Part shown: positions 28,077 to 35,796 of the stretch, piece by piece
Layout of the letters: each line of letters starts with the position of its first letter
Position numbering within the stretch: position 1 is the first letter of the stretch
Assembly (NCBI GenBank): GCA_027013095.1
Contig: JALUYI010000042.1
Span: 1-64,000 of the forward strand
Length of the DNA: 64,000 nucleotides
From: Paracoccaceae bacterium
GTDB taxonomy: Bacteria > Pseudomonadota > Alphaproteobacteria > Rhodobacterales > Rhodobacteraceae
Direction: 5' to 3'
Notes under the pieces: model-generated
Databases searched by the model: none
What the model was told of the DNA's origin: nothing
What the model saw: only the letters and a program-made list of their open reading frames with translations
Translations under genes and position numbers: made by a program

Positions 28077-29329
28077 CTGATAACGGGCTCGGGCGTACTC
28101 TCGCCATGGGCAAAGATCGTCTCATGCCCGGGGCTGGGGTGTCGCGGGATCAGAAATACCAAAACCAGCGAGGCCAACGCCATCGCTGCCGCCAGCGCAA
28201 ACACCAGACCCGGCGAAACGATCCAGAGATAGCCCAGCAGAACCGGCAGAAAGACAGCCGCAATATGGTTAATGGTAAAGGCGACGGCTGCAGTCGGCGC
28301 AATGTCGCGCGGATCGGCGATTTTCTGGAAATAGGTCTTGCGCGCAAAGGCCAGCGCAAAAAACAAATGATCCACGACATAAAGGCCTGCTGCCAGCATC
28401 GCCCCCCAGTCAAAATAATAAATCCCGGCATAGGACAGGAAAATGACAATCAGGCCCGAATATTCCAGAATCATCGCCAGCCGCTCGCCAAAACGACCGA
28501 CAACGCGGCCCATCAACGGCGCAAAAACGATATTGGCAATATAGTTCAGCATAAACAGCAGGGTCAGTGCATCGACCCGAAAGCCAAACCTCTCGACCAT
28601 CATGAACGCGGCAAAGACGACAAAGATCTGACGCCGCGCCCCGGCCATGAATTGCAACAGGTAGTAGAGCCAATATCGCCGCCGCAGTATCATTTTTCTG
28701 ATCTGCGGTGTATCGGACTGAAACTGCGGATAGGCCAGAAAACAAAAGATCGCCAGCAAGACCGTGCTGCCGCCACCGATCAGATATGTCGTGCTAAAAC
28801 TTAGCCCCAGATAGCGCCAGCCGAACGCGATCAGCCCATAGGCCAAGAGCGATGCCCCCGAGCCGGCCGCCACCAGCCAGCCCAGCACCTGTGGCGCCCG
28901 CCGCTTGTCGATCCACTGAAGCTGCAGCGACTGGTTCACGGTCTCGTAATAGTGAAACCCCAGCGAAGAAATCAGGGTTGTCACCAACAGCCCCTCGAAA
29001 CTGGGAAACAGTGCCGTGACCGCCACCGCCAAGCCGAGGGCAACAAGCGCAACCACCCCCAGAATCTGTTCGCGCATCACCATCAGAACGGCAATCACCC
29101 CGATGGCAAGAAAGCCGGGAATCTCGCGCACCGACTGCAGCCAGCCGATATCAGCCCCGTCAAATCCGGCTTTCTCGATGACGAAATTGTTCAGAAGCGC
29201 GCTCCAGACCGAAAACGCCAGCGGCATCGCCGCGGACATTACGAACAGCAAGCCAACCGGCCGCCGCCAGAATGGAAGCGACTGGGCCGCATCGAGCGGG
29301 AAGGTGTGAGCTGAGAAAAGACGCTTCAT
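28073..29329 (-). CDS. MFS transporter
   Basis: 418 aa, 12 predicted helices, major facilitator fold. A Pro/Asp-containing turn follows TM1-TM2 (FVIEKAGFDGADIGWLQSVREIPGFLAIG) and a basic loop lies after TM6 (RRRYWLYYLL). The substrate is not evident. It overlaps the MATE gene by four bases, so both are probably made from one message and may handle related compounds; that last point is inference. Confidence 0.85.
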   Translation of the reverse strand: MKRLFSAHTFPLDAAQSLPFWRRPVGLLFVMSAAMPLAFSVWSALLNNFVIEKAGFDGADIGWLQSVREIPGFLAIGVIAVLMVMREQILGVVALVALGLAVAVTALFPSFEGLLVTTLISSLGFHYYETVNQSLQLQWIDKRRAPQVLGWLVAAGSGASLLAYGLIAFGWRYLGLSFSTTYLIGGGSTVLLAIFCFLAYPQFQSDTPQIRKMILRRRYWLYYLLQFMAGARRQIFVVFAAFMMVERFGFRVDALTLLFMLNYIANIVFAPLMGRVVGRFGERLAMILEYSGLIVIFLSYAGIYYFDWGAMLAAGLYVVDHLFFALAFARKTYFQKIADPRDIAPTAAVAFTINHIAAVFLPVLLGYLWIVSPGLVFALAAAMALASLVLVFLIPRHPSPGHETIFAHGESTPEPVIR

Positions 29330-29445
29330 TCAAACGGGTTAGCCTGTTCGCGCAAAAGACGCCACCGTTATTTCACACCGCCAACATCCCCACGTGTGTG
29401 CTGCAAAACCCCGGGCCCCGCCTTTTTACGTCCCGTGTCGGAACG

Positions 29446-29473
29446 AAAAAGGGCCGCACATGACGCGCGGCCC
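29446..29473 (-). terminator. Intrinsic terminator of rpsD
   Basis: On the minus strand a 7-bp GC stem (29473-29467 with 29457-29451) is followed by TTTTT (complement of 29446-29450). It lies 40 bases after the rpsD stop. Confidence 0.85.
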
Positions 29474-29512
29474 CCAATAGTTTATGGCTCGAAAATACGT
29501 GGCTTGGCGAAA

Positions 29513-30133
29513 TCAGTTTTTCGCGTAGAACTCGACCACGAGGTTCGGCTCCATCATGACCGGATAAGGCACGTCGCTAAGCGCCGGGGTCCGTACGAAC
29601 TCGGCCGTCATCTTGCCGTGGTCAACATTCAGATATTCCGGCGTGTCCCGCTCGGGCGAGGCGGCGGCCTCCAGAACCAGCGCAATCTGGCGTGATTTTT
29701 CCCGCACCGCGATCACATCGCCCTCTTTCACCCGGTACGAGGGGATATTGACCCGCTTGCCGTTGACGGTGACATGGCCGTGGTTCACGAACTGGCGCGC
29801 GGCAAACACGGTGGGCACAAACTTTGCGCGATAGACCACCGCGTCCAAGCGGCGCTCGAGCAGGCCGATCAGGTTCTCGCCGGTGTCACCCTTGACCCGC
29901 TCGGCTTCGGCATAGATGCGGCGAAACTGCTTTTCGGTCAGGTCGCCGTAATAACCCTTCAGCTTTTGCTTGGCACGCAGCTGGATGCCGAAATCACTGA
30001 GCTTGCCCTTGCGGCGCTGGCCGTGCTGGCCGGGGCCGTATTCGCGGCGGTTGACGGGGGATTTCGGGCGACCCCAGATGTTTTCGCCCATACGGCGGTC
30101 GAGCTTGTACTTGGCAGACGTGCGTTTGGTCAC
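29513..30133 (-). CDS. rpsD: 30S ribosomal protein S4
   Basis: Primary 16S rRNA-binding protein of the small subunit body. The N-terminus [26 protein letters not shown] and the S4 RNA-binding domain ([20 protein letters not shown]) are characteristic; 206 aa. The start is GTG at 30133 with AAGGAG seven bases upstream. Single-gene unit with its own promoter, a leader of about 150 bases and a terminator. Confidence 0.98.
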   Translation of the reverse strand: MTKRTSAKYKLDRRMGENIWGRPKSPVNRREYGPGQHGQRRKGKLSDFGIQLRAKQKLKGYYGDLTEKQFRRIYAEAERVKGDTGENLIGLLERRLDAVVYRAKFVPTVFAARQFVNHGHVTVNGKRVNIPSYRVKEGDVIAVREKSRQIALVLEAAASPERDTPEYLNVDHGKMTAEFVRTPALSDVPYPVMMEPNLVVEFYAKN

Positions 30134-30290
30134 GGCTGATCTCCTTTATGTTGGCCGCGCGGCTGAATCCGAAACCGGGACAGCCTTGTGCCGTTGCTAA
30201 AGGGCGTTGTCCTAGGGCAATAGCCCGACAGGCATCCCCTTGCGGGGGCCACCAACACCAATGGGTCCGGCGCGCGCACCGGATGGGCGG

Positions 30291-30318
30291 GTTATAGGCA
30301 TCCTGATAGCCGTGTCAA
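30291..30318 (-). promoter_or_regulatory. Strong candidate promoter of rpsD
   Basis: On the minus strand a perfect TTGACA (30318-30313), 16 bases, then TATAAC (30296-30291). The implied leader of about 150 bases contains a CCCC-GCAA-GGGG hairpin near 30231-30245 and other pairings, which could be an S4 autoregulatory leader. Confidence 0.65.
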
Positions 30319-30383
30319 TGGGGATTCCCTTGGGCCGAATTGCCCATTAAGGTCGGGCCAGAACCAGACACGGGACCGACAGA

Positions 30384-31067
30384 TTGAAAGCGGCAATCAA
30401 GAATTTTTTGCGCGGCCCGGCGGGCAGTTGGCTGATCTCGCTCTACCTGCGTTTTGTCAACCTGACCTCGCGCCATGTGCATGTGGATGGTGGGCATGAT
30501 TTCAACACCGAAAAGCCGGTCATTTACGCAACGTGGCACGGGCAGAACTTTATTTTCGCGTTTCGCTTTGCCGCCGGAAATTATCCGACCCTACTGGTGG
30601 CCCATCACGGCGATGGACGCCTGATCGGCCAAGCCATGCACAATCTGGGCGTGCCGCTGGTGTTTGGCAGCGGCAGCACCGAAGCCGGGCGCAACAAGGG
30701 CGGTGCACGCGCCTTTCTGAAACTGTTGAAAACCCTGCGGCACGGCCAATCCGTCACCTTGACAGCCGATGTGCCAAAGGTCGCGCGCGAGGTCGGCGAA
30801 GGCATCGTCCTGATGGCGCGAAAAAGCGGCGCGCCAATTGTGCCGGTTGCCATGACCACATCCCGGCGCAAGATCCTGAAAACGTGGGACCGGATGCAGT
30901 TCAACCTGCCGTTTTCGCGGATGGTCTTTGTTAGTGGCGCCCCGATCCTGATCCCGGACGACAATTCACCCCTCGCCCCGTATCAGCAGATGTTGTCTGA
31001 AGCATTGGAGGCCGCGCAGAGCCACGCCTTTGCCCTGGCCGCTGAAAAATCGATCAGGGAAGAATAA
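30384..31067 (+). CDS. Lysophospholipid acyltransferase-like protein (DUF374)
   Basis: 227 aa LPLAT-superfamily protein of the DUF374 group. VIYATWHGQNFIFAFRF and the HHGDGRLIGQAMHNLG motif (a His/Asp acyltransferase-type site) are present, with GSGSTEAGRNKGGARAFL and APIVPVAMTTSR downstream. It may acylate lipid A, cardiolipin precursors or an unknown lysolipid. The start is TTG 30384 with GGGA eight bases upstream. Its stop abuts the stop of allA on the opposite strand (TAATCA at 31065-31070). Confidence 0.82.
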   Translation: MKAAIKNFLRGPAGSWLISLYLRFVNLTSRHVHVDGGHDFNTEKPVIYATWHGQNFIFAFRFAAGNYPTLLVAHHGDGRLIGQAMHNLGVPLVFGSGSTEAGRNKGGARAFLKLLKTLRHGQSVTLTADVPKVAREVGEGIVLMARKSGAPIVPVAMTTSRRKILKTWDRMQFNLPFSRMVFVSGAPILIPDDNSPLAPYQQMLSEALEAAQSHAFALAAEKSIREE

Positions 31068-31532
31068 TCAGCTGTGAATGATCAAGGGATTCGCAAAAAA
31101 ATGCTCTTCCAGATTTTCTCCGGGGCCAGCGCGATCCACCACCAGAAAATCCTGTTCGCGATCCAGCACCAGCAACGGATGATGCCAGACACCGGAGCGG
31201 TAATTCACCCCCTGATCGCCCCGGCACAGAAACGCCCGACACGCCTTGGCGTCGGGACGCCCGGCGACAACTGCCAACCACGGCCGCGCGGAAAGCGGCA
31301 TGAAAGCCTGCGACCCAAGGGGATGGCGTTCGAGCATGGCGGCCTCAAGGGGGCGCACCCGCCCGCGAAAAATCGACAGGATCACATCCGCATCGCTCTC
31401 CACCGTGGCCAGCGAATGGTATCGCGTCGTAAACCCGGCGTTGATCTCGACCGCCTTGGCCGGATCGACAGCCAGCACCTCGCCAAAGGGAGCAAAGGCA
31501 TCCGGCGTCAGCGGTTCAGCCTGCAGGATCAC
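31068..31532 (-). CDS. allA: Ureidoglycolate lyase
   Basis: Splits ureidoglycolate to glyoxylate and urea, the last step of allantoin breakdown. 154 aa, cupin-like fold; FAPFGEV near the N-terminus, then RGRVRPLEAAMLERHPLGSQAFMPL, WLAVVAG and GVWHHPLLVLD typify the family. The start is GTG 31532, supported by GAGG five bases before it and a GTGA overlap with the upstream aminohydrolase stop. Last gene of the operon, meeting the acyltransferase gene stop to stop. Confidence 0.9.
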   Translation of the reverse strand: MILQAEPLTPDAFAPFGEVLAVDPAKAVEINAGFTTRYHSLATVESDADVILSIFRGRVRPLEAAMLERHPLGSQAFMPLSARPWLAVVAGRPDAKACRAFLCRGDQGVNYRSGVWHHPLLVLDREQDFLVVDRAGPGENLEEHFFANPLIIHS

Positions 31533-32356
31533 GGCAACCTCAGTGCCGGGTGCCGGTTGACATCCTTGTACAACAGATAGCGAAAGACACCGGGACCGGC
31601 AGCATAACAGGCCTGCGGGCAAAAGGCGCGCAACCACATGAAATCTCCGGCCTCGACCTCGACCCAGTCGGTGTTCAGCTTGTAAACCGCCTTGCCCTCC
31701 AGCACGTAAAGCCCGTGTTCCATCACATGGGTCTCCTCAAACGGGATCACACCGCCGGGCTGAAAACTGACAATATTGACCGCCATGTCGTGGCGCATAT
31801 CCGCCGGATCGACAAAGCGTGTCGTGGCCCAAGCCCCGTTCGTATCGGGCATGGCAACCGGAGCAACCGCCTGTTCATGGGTCACAAAGGCGTCGGGCGC
31901 ATCAATCCCCTGAACACACTCATAGGCCTTGCGGATCCAGTGAAACGTCGCCGGCTGATCACCACGGTTCCACAGGCGCCAGCCCGATGCGGGCGGGAGA
32001 TATGCATAGCTGCCACACGACAGCCGGTGCGAGACCCCGGCAATCTCAAGTTCCATTTCCCCCGAGGTCACGAACAGGACCGCCTCAGCCCCCTGATCCG
32101 GCTCGGGATCGTCCGAGCCTCCGTTGCAATCAAGTTCAACGATATATTGTGCGAAAGTTTCTGCAAATCCGGTCATGGGGCGGGCCAGAATCCACGCCCG
32201 CGCCCCGGACCAGTGGGGCAGCATACTGGTCACGATATCGCGCATGACCCCACGCGGGATCAGCACATAGGATTCGGTAAACACCGCCCGTCCCGTCATC
32301 AGCTCGCGCTGCGCAGGCAGACCGTCGGCGGGTTGGGCGTAGGTTGTTTCAGACAT
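31529..32356 (-). CDS. (S)-ureidoglycine aminohydrolase
   Basis: Bicupin enzyme (275 aa, plant UGHY/bacterial AllE-type) that hydrolyses ureidoglycine to ureidoglycolate and ammonia. Two cupin segments are visible: LFVTSGEMELEIAGVSHRLSCGSYAYLPP and FEETHVMEHGLYVLEGKAVYKLN...GDFMWLRAFCPQACYA with Glu/His metal ligands. ATG 32356 has AGAGGGG upstream, and that ribosome site is provided by the dispersed motif filling the 40-base gap to puuE. The allantoate amidohydrolase expected between PuuE and this enzyme is not in the window. Confidence 0.9.
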   Translation of the reverse strand: MSETTYAQPADGLPAQRELMTGRAVFTESYVLIPRGVMRDIVTSMLPHWSGARAWILARPMTGFAETFAQYIVELDCNGGSDDPEPDQGAEAVLFVTSGEMELEIAGVSHRLSCGSYAYLPPASGWRLWNRGDQPATFHWIRKAYECVQGIDAPDAFVTHEQAVAPVAMPDTNGAWATTRFVDPADMRHDMAVNIVSFQPGGVIPFEETHVMEHGLYVLEGKAVYKLNTDWVEVEAGDFMWLRAFCPQACYAAGPGVFRYLLYKDVNRHPALRLP

Positions 32357-32361
32357 GGCCC

Positions 32362-32393
32362 CTCTTTTTTGCAGAAATACTCCCGCCGGAGGC
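32362..32393 (-). repeat. Dispersed TTTTTTGC/GAGTATTT motif, copy 2
   Basis: Plus-strand core TTTTTTGCAGAAATACTC followed by CCGCCGGAGGC. It occupies nearly the whole puuE-to-aminohydrolase junction inside an operon and includes the ribosome site of the next gene. On the minus strand it reads GCCTCCGGCGGGAGTATTT, the longest match to the form I know from other Rhodobacteraceae. Confidence 0.75.
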
Positions 32394-32396
32394 CCA

Positions 32397-33290
32397 TCAC
32401 TCGGGCGCATGATGTGCTTTCCAGTGGCGAGCAATATCCATCCGGCGAGTCACCCAGACGTCCTTGTGCCCCTGCACATAATCCAGAAACCGCGCCAGCG
32501 CTGCCGCGCGCCCTGGCCGTCCAACCAGACGGCAATGCAGGCCGACCGACAACATGCGCCCGCCTTCGGCATAGAGCGTGTCAAAGCTGTCCTTGAGATA
32601 GGTGAAAAACTGATCGCCAGAGTTGAACCCCTGAGGCGAGGCAAAACGCATGTCATTGGCATCCAGCGTGTAGGGCACGATCAGAAATGGCCCATCCGGT
32701 CCGGCCACATAATAGGGCAGTTCGTCGGCATAGGAGTCGGCGGAATATTCAACTCCTGCCTCCATTGTCAGGCGCAGGGTATTCTCAGAGGTTCGCCCCT
32801 GATACAGCCCTGCCGGACGCGCGCCGGTGACTTCTTCGTGCAGGCGGAGTGCCTCGGCAATATGCTGGCGCTCGACCTCTTCGGGAACATCGCGGTATTC
32901 GATCCACTTGTAGCCGTGGCTGGCAATTTCCCAACCCGCGTCCTTCATTGCCGCGACGGCCTCGGGGTTTCTCGACAGCGCCAGAGCCACCCCGAAAACC
33001 GTGACCGGCATCTGCCGCGCCGTGAACAGGCGGTGCAAGCGCCAAAAACCGACGCGCGAGCCGAACTCGTAAATCGACTCCATGTTCATGTGCCGCTGCC
33101 CGGGCCATGGATCAGCGCCGACAATTTCCGACAGGAACGCTTCGGAGGCAGCATCACCATGCAGGATGTTATTCTCGCCCCCCTCTTCGTAGTTGATGAC
33201 AAAATTGACGGCGATTCGTGCGCCATCCGGCCAATCCGCGCGCGGCGGGTTCTGACCATAGCCAATCATGTCACGGGGATAATCAGTCAT
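32397..33290 (-). CDS. puuE: Allantoinase PuuE (polysaccharide-deacetylase fold)
   Basis: Metal-independent allantoinase of the NodB-like fold, hydrolysing allantoin to allantoate. 297 aa with the family marks DYPRDMIGYGQNPP at the N-terminus, INYEEGGE, WEIASHGYKWIEYRDV and GQGRTSENT-like segment YQGRTSENTLRL, and LHCRLVGRPGR near the C-terminus. Its start overlaps the upstream aminotransferase stop as ATGA (33287-33290). Substrate assignment rests on family and on the ureidoglycine/ureidoglycolate enzymes next door. Confidence 0.93.
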   Translation of the reverse strand: MTDYPRDMIGYGQNPPRADWPDGARIAVNFVINYEEGGENNILHGDAASEAFLSEIVGADPWPGQRHMNMESIYEFGSRVGFWRLHRLFTARQMPVTVFGVALALSRNPEAVAAMKDAGWEIASHGYKWIEYRDVPEEVERQHIAEALRLHEEVTGARPAGLYQGRTSENTLRLTMEAGVEYSADSYADELPYYVAGPDGPFLIVPYTLDANDMRFASPQGFNSGDQFFTYLKDSFDTLYAEGGRMLSVGLHCRLVGRPGRAAALARFLDYVQGHKDVWVTRRMDIARHWKAHHAPE

Positions 33291-34393
33291 TCAGTAGCCT
33301 CCTTCAAAGCATCTGGCAGAGCGGCGGCAAACAGTTCCACCAGTTCTGGCGTGCCTGCCGACACGCGGATACACCGATCCTGTGGGGCCACCAGCGGCAT
33401 CCGCACAAAGACACCGCGGGCAATCAGCCCGTCCAGGACCCGCCGGGCGAATTTCCCGTCCTGACCACAATCAATGGCCACGAAATTGGCCGCCGAGGGC
33501 ACCACTGTCAGGCCGTTTTCGGTCGCGATCGTTTCAAGGCGGCTGCGCGCCTCGGCGACATTGGCCACGGTCTGCTCAAGGTAACGCTGATCGGCAAGCG
33601 CTTCGAGGGCCCCGGCCTGCGCCAGCCGGTTCACCCCAAAATGGTTGCGCACCTTGTCAAAGGCCCCGATCAGTCCTGCCTCGCCCAGCGCATAACCGAT
33701 CCGCGCACCAGCCATGCCGTAGGCCTTGGAAAACGTCCGCAACCGGATCACACGCTTGTTTGCGACGTCAAGGGGCGGCGCGGTGTCTGCCGGGGCGAAC
33801 TCCAGATAGGCTTCGTCGAGAACAAGTAACGCGCCCTCCGGAACGGCGGCAATCATCGCCTCCATCACCGAGCCGGGCTGGTGCGTCCCCATGGGGTTAT
33901 CGGGGTTGGCGATATAGATCAGCTTGGCGTCGGCTTCGGCGGCCGCTTCGATCAGGGCGACGGGATCCTCATAATCGCCGCGATAGGGCACCGTGACCAG
34001 CTCACCACCATAGCCGGCAACATGATAGGAAAAGGTCGGATAGGCCCCGCGTGAGGTCACGACCTTGTCGCCGGGGCTGACCAACAGCCGCACGAGATAA
34101 CCCAACAGGCCGTCAATCCCCTCGCCCACCACAACATTCTCGGCAGCGATGCCGTAATGTGCGGCAAGCGCCTGTTTCAGATCGAAATTCTCGGGGTCAC
34201 CATATTGCCAGACCCCGGCCACCGCGCGCTTCATCGCCGCAATGGCCCGCGGCGATGGGCCAAAGACGTTTTCGTTGGCGCCCAGTCGGGCGGCGAAAGG
34301 CGCACCACGGGTTCGTTCCTGCGTCTCCGGCCCGACAAAAGGCACGGTCGATGGCAATGTGGCGACAAGCGCCGTATATCTTGGATCGGTCAT
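33287..34393 (-). CDS. PLP-dependent aminotransferase (HisC-like) in the allantoin operon
   Basis: 368 aa class I/II fold-type I aminotransferase. Landmarks are RLGANENVFGPSP (36-48), the phosphate-binding VVVGEGIDGLL (87-97), NPDNPMGT (163-170), DEAYLEF and the Schiff-base Lys223 in TFSKAYGMAGARIGYALG. Sequence resembles histidinol-phosphate aminotransferase, but no other his gene is near. The gene is first in and translationally coupled to the allantoin operon, so a role in transferring nitrogen from that pathway is plausible. ATG 34393 is chosen over ATG 34429 by homology-like start MTDPRYTAL. Confidence 0.87.
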   Translation of the reverse strand: MTDPRYTALVATLPSTVPFVGPETQERTRGAPFAARLGANENVFGPSPRAIAAMKRAVAGVWQYGDPENFDLKQALAAHYGIAAENVVVGEGIDGLLGYLVRLLVSPGDKVVTSRGAYPTFSYHVAGYGGELVTVPYRGDYEDPVALIEAAAEADAKLIYIANPDNPMGTHQPGSVMEAMIAAVPEGALLVLDEAYLEFAPADTAPPLDVANKRVIRLRTFSKAYGMAGARIGYALGEAGLIGAFDKVRNHFGVNRLAQAGALEALADQRYLEQTVANVAEARSRLETIATENGLTVVPSAANFVAIDCGQDGKFARRVLDGLIARGVFVRMPLVAPQDRCIRVSAGTPELVELFAAALPDALKEATE

Positions 34394-34541
34394 GCCAAAG
34401 GCATACAGGAACTGACCACTTTTCGGCAAGCGCGGCTTTCAGGATTTTCCCCGATACGGGCAGAAAATCGCCGGCGAGCGGAACGCGGAAAGGCGACGGG
34501 AAACGGAACGTCCGGGCGCCCCGCTCCCCGAACCCGGGCCG

Positions 34542-35618
34542 TCAGTTGGCCCAGGTCGTGTAGCCGAGGCGCATCGTCGTGCCGATATACCCGTTCAGGC
34601 GGAATTGCGAGATCCGCCCGGCGTTCGTTCGGACACAGACATAGGTCCCGACCGGCATCGCCCAGACCGAGATCGGAGCCGGCGAATAATGGGCCGTGCG
34701 GCACCCGGCATAGCCCCGGTTGGAGCCATTCCCCAGCGCCAGACGGGCGCCACTGCGCGGCGCAATGAACTTGTTCACTGACGAGATCGCCTTGTACCAG
34801 ATATCGGCCCCCGCGATCCCTACGTGACCATTGTCCAGATTGGCCATAAAGGTCTGGTGCAGGCTGATCAGGCCCGTTGAAAAGGTTACCGGCGCATGCG
34901 GCACCGGCGGTGGGGTCGGGGTTGGCGCGGGCGTCGGCCCGGTAAACACCACCAGCGAAGAGGTCTCATTGTTGATCGCCCCGCCAAGCACCGGACGGTC
35001 GCCGGCCAGCACCCGGCAATAGCCGCCAAGGTTGTTGCGCCGACACAGCTTGACCTTGGCGCCTCCATATACCCGCACCGAAGAAATCCGGTTGTTGAAC
35101 GACGCGTTCAGCGAATTCAGCGTTCCGGTCCCATAGCAGAACTGCGGGCCGGTATAGTTGTTATTGTTGTAAAAACAGGCCTGCGTGCCCACCGGTGGAG
35201 GGGTTGGCGTGGGTGTCGGCGTCGGCGTGGGCGTCGGCGTTGGGCCAGACGGCGTCCCCCCCGCGCCGCAATCGAGACTGAGGGTCGGCGCCCCGCCACC
35301 GCCAAGGGTCAGATGCAGCGAGCAATCGGATGGCGGCGTCCCCCCCGAGCTTGTCGGAGCCACGGTAAGATAGCTGGAACTGACCCAGCCATTGGGGCCA
35401 CTCTGAAAAATATAGCACCAGCCATCGGGGGCACATTCTCCAACATTCACCACCTCGCCGGGGTCAAGCGTGTCAACCACACTATAACTGATCCCGGGGC
35501 CGGCCCGCACGTTCAGGATTGTGGTTGATGTCGCCTCCACCGCAAATGCCCCCGAAGCCATCGTTGCCAGCCCCGCAATAGTTCCCAGCATCATCCGAAT
35601 TGTTTTGAAAAAATTCAT
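34542..35618 (-). CDS. Secreted mosaic protein: SH3 domain, beta/gamma-crystallin-like domain, C-terminal domain
   Basis: 358 aa from ATG 35618. A signal peptide ends near residue 26 (ASGAFA). Residues 28-86 form a bacterial SH3b domain (LNVRAGPGISYSVVD...WVSSSYL). A Cys-pair segment (98-117) and a Pro-Thr linker (124-143) follow. Residues 147-226 look like a beta/gamma-crystallin or peptidase-inhibitor I36 domain (ACFYNNNNYTGPQFCYG, NRISSVRVYGGAKVKLCRRNNLGGYCRVL). A second Pro-Thr linker leads to a C-terminal domain (about 245-358) with NLDNGHVG, ADIWY and GTYVCVRTNAGR. Periplasmic or extracellular; function unknown. Confidence 0.82.
   Translation of the reverse strand: MNFFKTIRMMLGTIAGLATMASGAFAVEATSTTILNVRAGPGISYSVVDTLDPGEVVNVGECAPDGWCYIFQSGPNGWVSSSYLTVAPTSSGGTPPSDCSLHLTLGGGGAPTLSLDCGAGGTPSGPTPTPTPTPTPTPTPPPVGTQACFYNNNNYTGPQFCYGTGTLNSLNASFNNRISSVRVYGGAKVKLCRRNNLGGYCRVLAGDRPVLGGAINNETSSLVVFTGPTPAPTPTPPPVPHAPVTFSTGLISLHQTFMANLDNGHVGIAGADIWYKAISSVNKFIAPRSGARLALGNGSNRGYAGCRTAHYSPAPISVWAMPVGTYVCVRTNAGRISQFRLNGYIGTTMRLGYTTWAN
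35185..35250 (-). repeat. Simple repeat encoding the Pro-Thr linker
   Basis: Runs of six-base units (GTCGGC/GTGGGC on the plus strand) encode eight or so Pro-Thr pairs in the mosaic secreted protein. A shorter related run is at about 34907-34939. Such tracts can change length by slippage in multiples of two codons without breaking frame. Confidence 0.8.
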
Positions 35619-35796
35619 TTCGTCCTCCCGCTTTTGGCGGGCCCAGATCAGCCGGGAAACCGGACGGAGCGGGACCATCGCCTCTAATAATAGACCGTAT
35701 TTTACGCCAGTTTGCGGGTTTTGTAACGTCCGATCTGCGCCGGACCGCTTTTGGCCTGGAACGGCAGCAAACCTGCCCCGACCCATTCAGGCCCGT

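Noticed and set aside
30134-30300. tRNA-like fold in the rpsD leader
   Set aside because: No TTCGA-type T-arm, no plausible anticodon arm and no matching acceptor ends.
35185-35250. CRISPR-like repeat array
   Set aside because: Units are six bases, contiguous and in frame with a Pro-Thr linker; no spacers.
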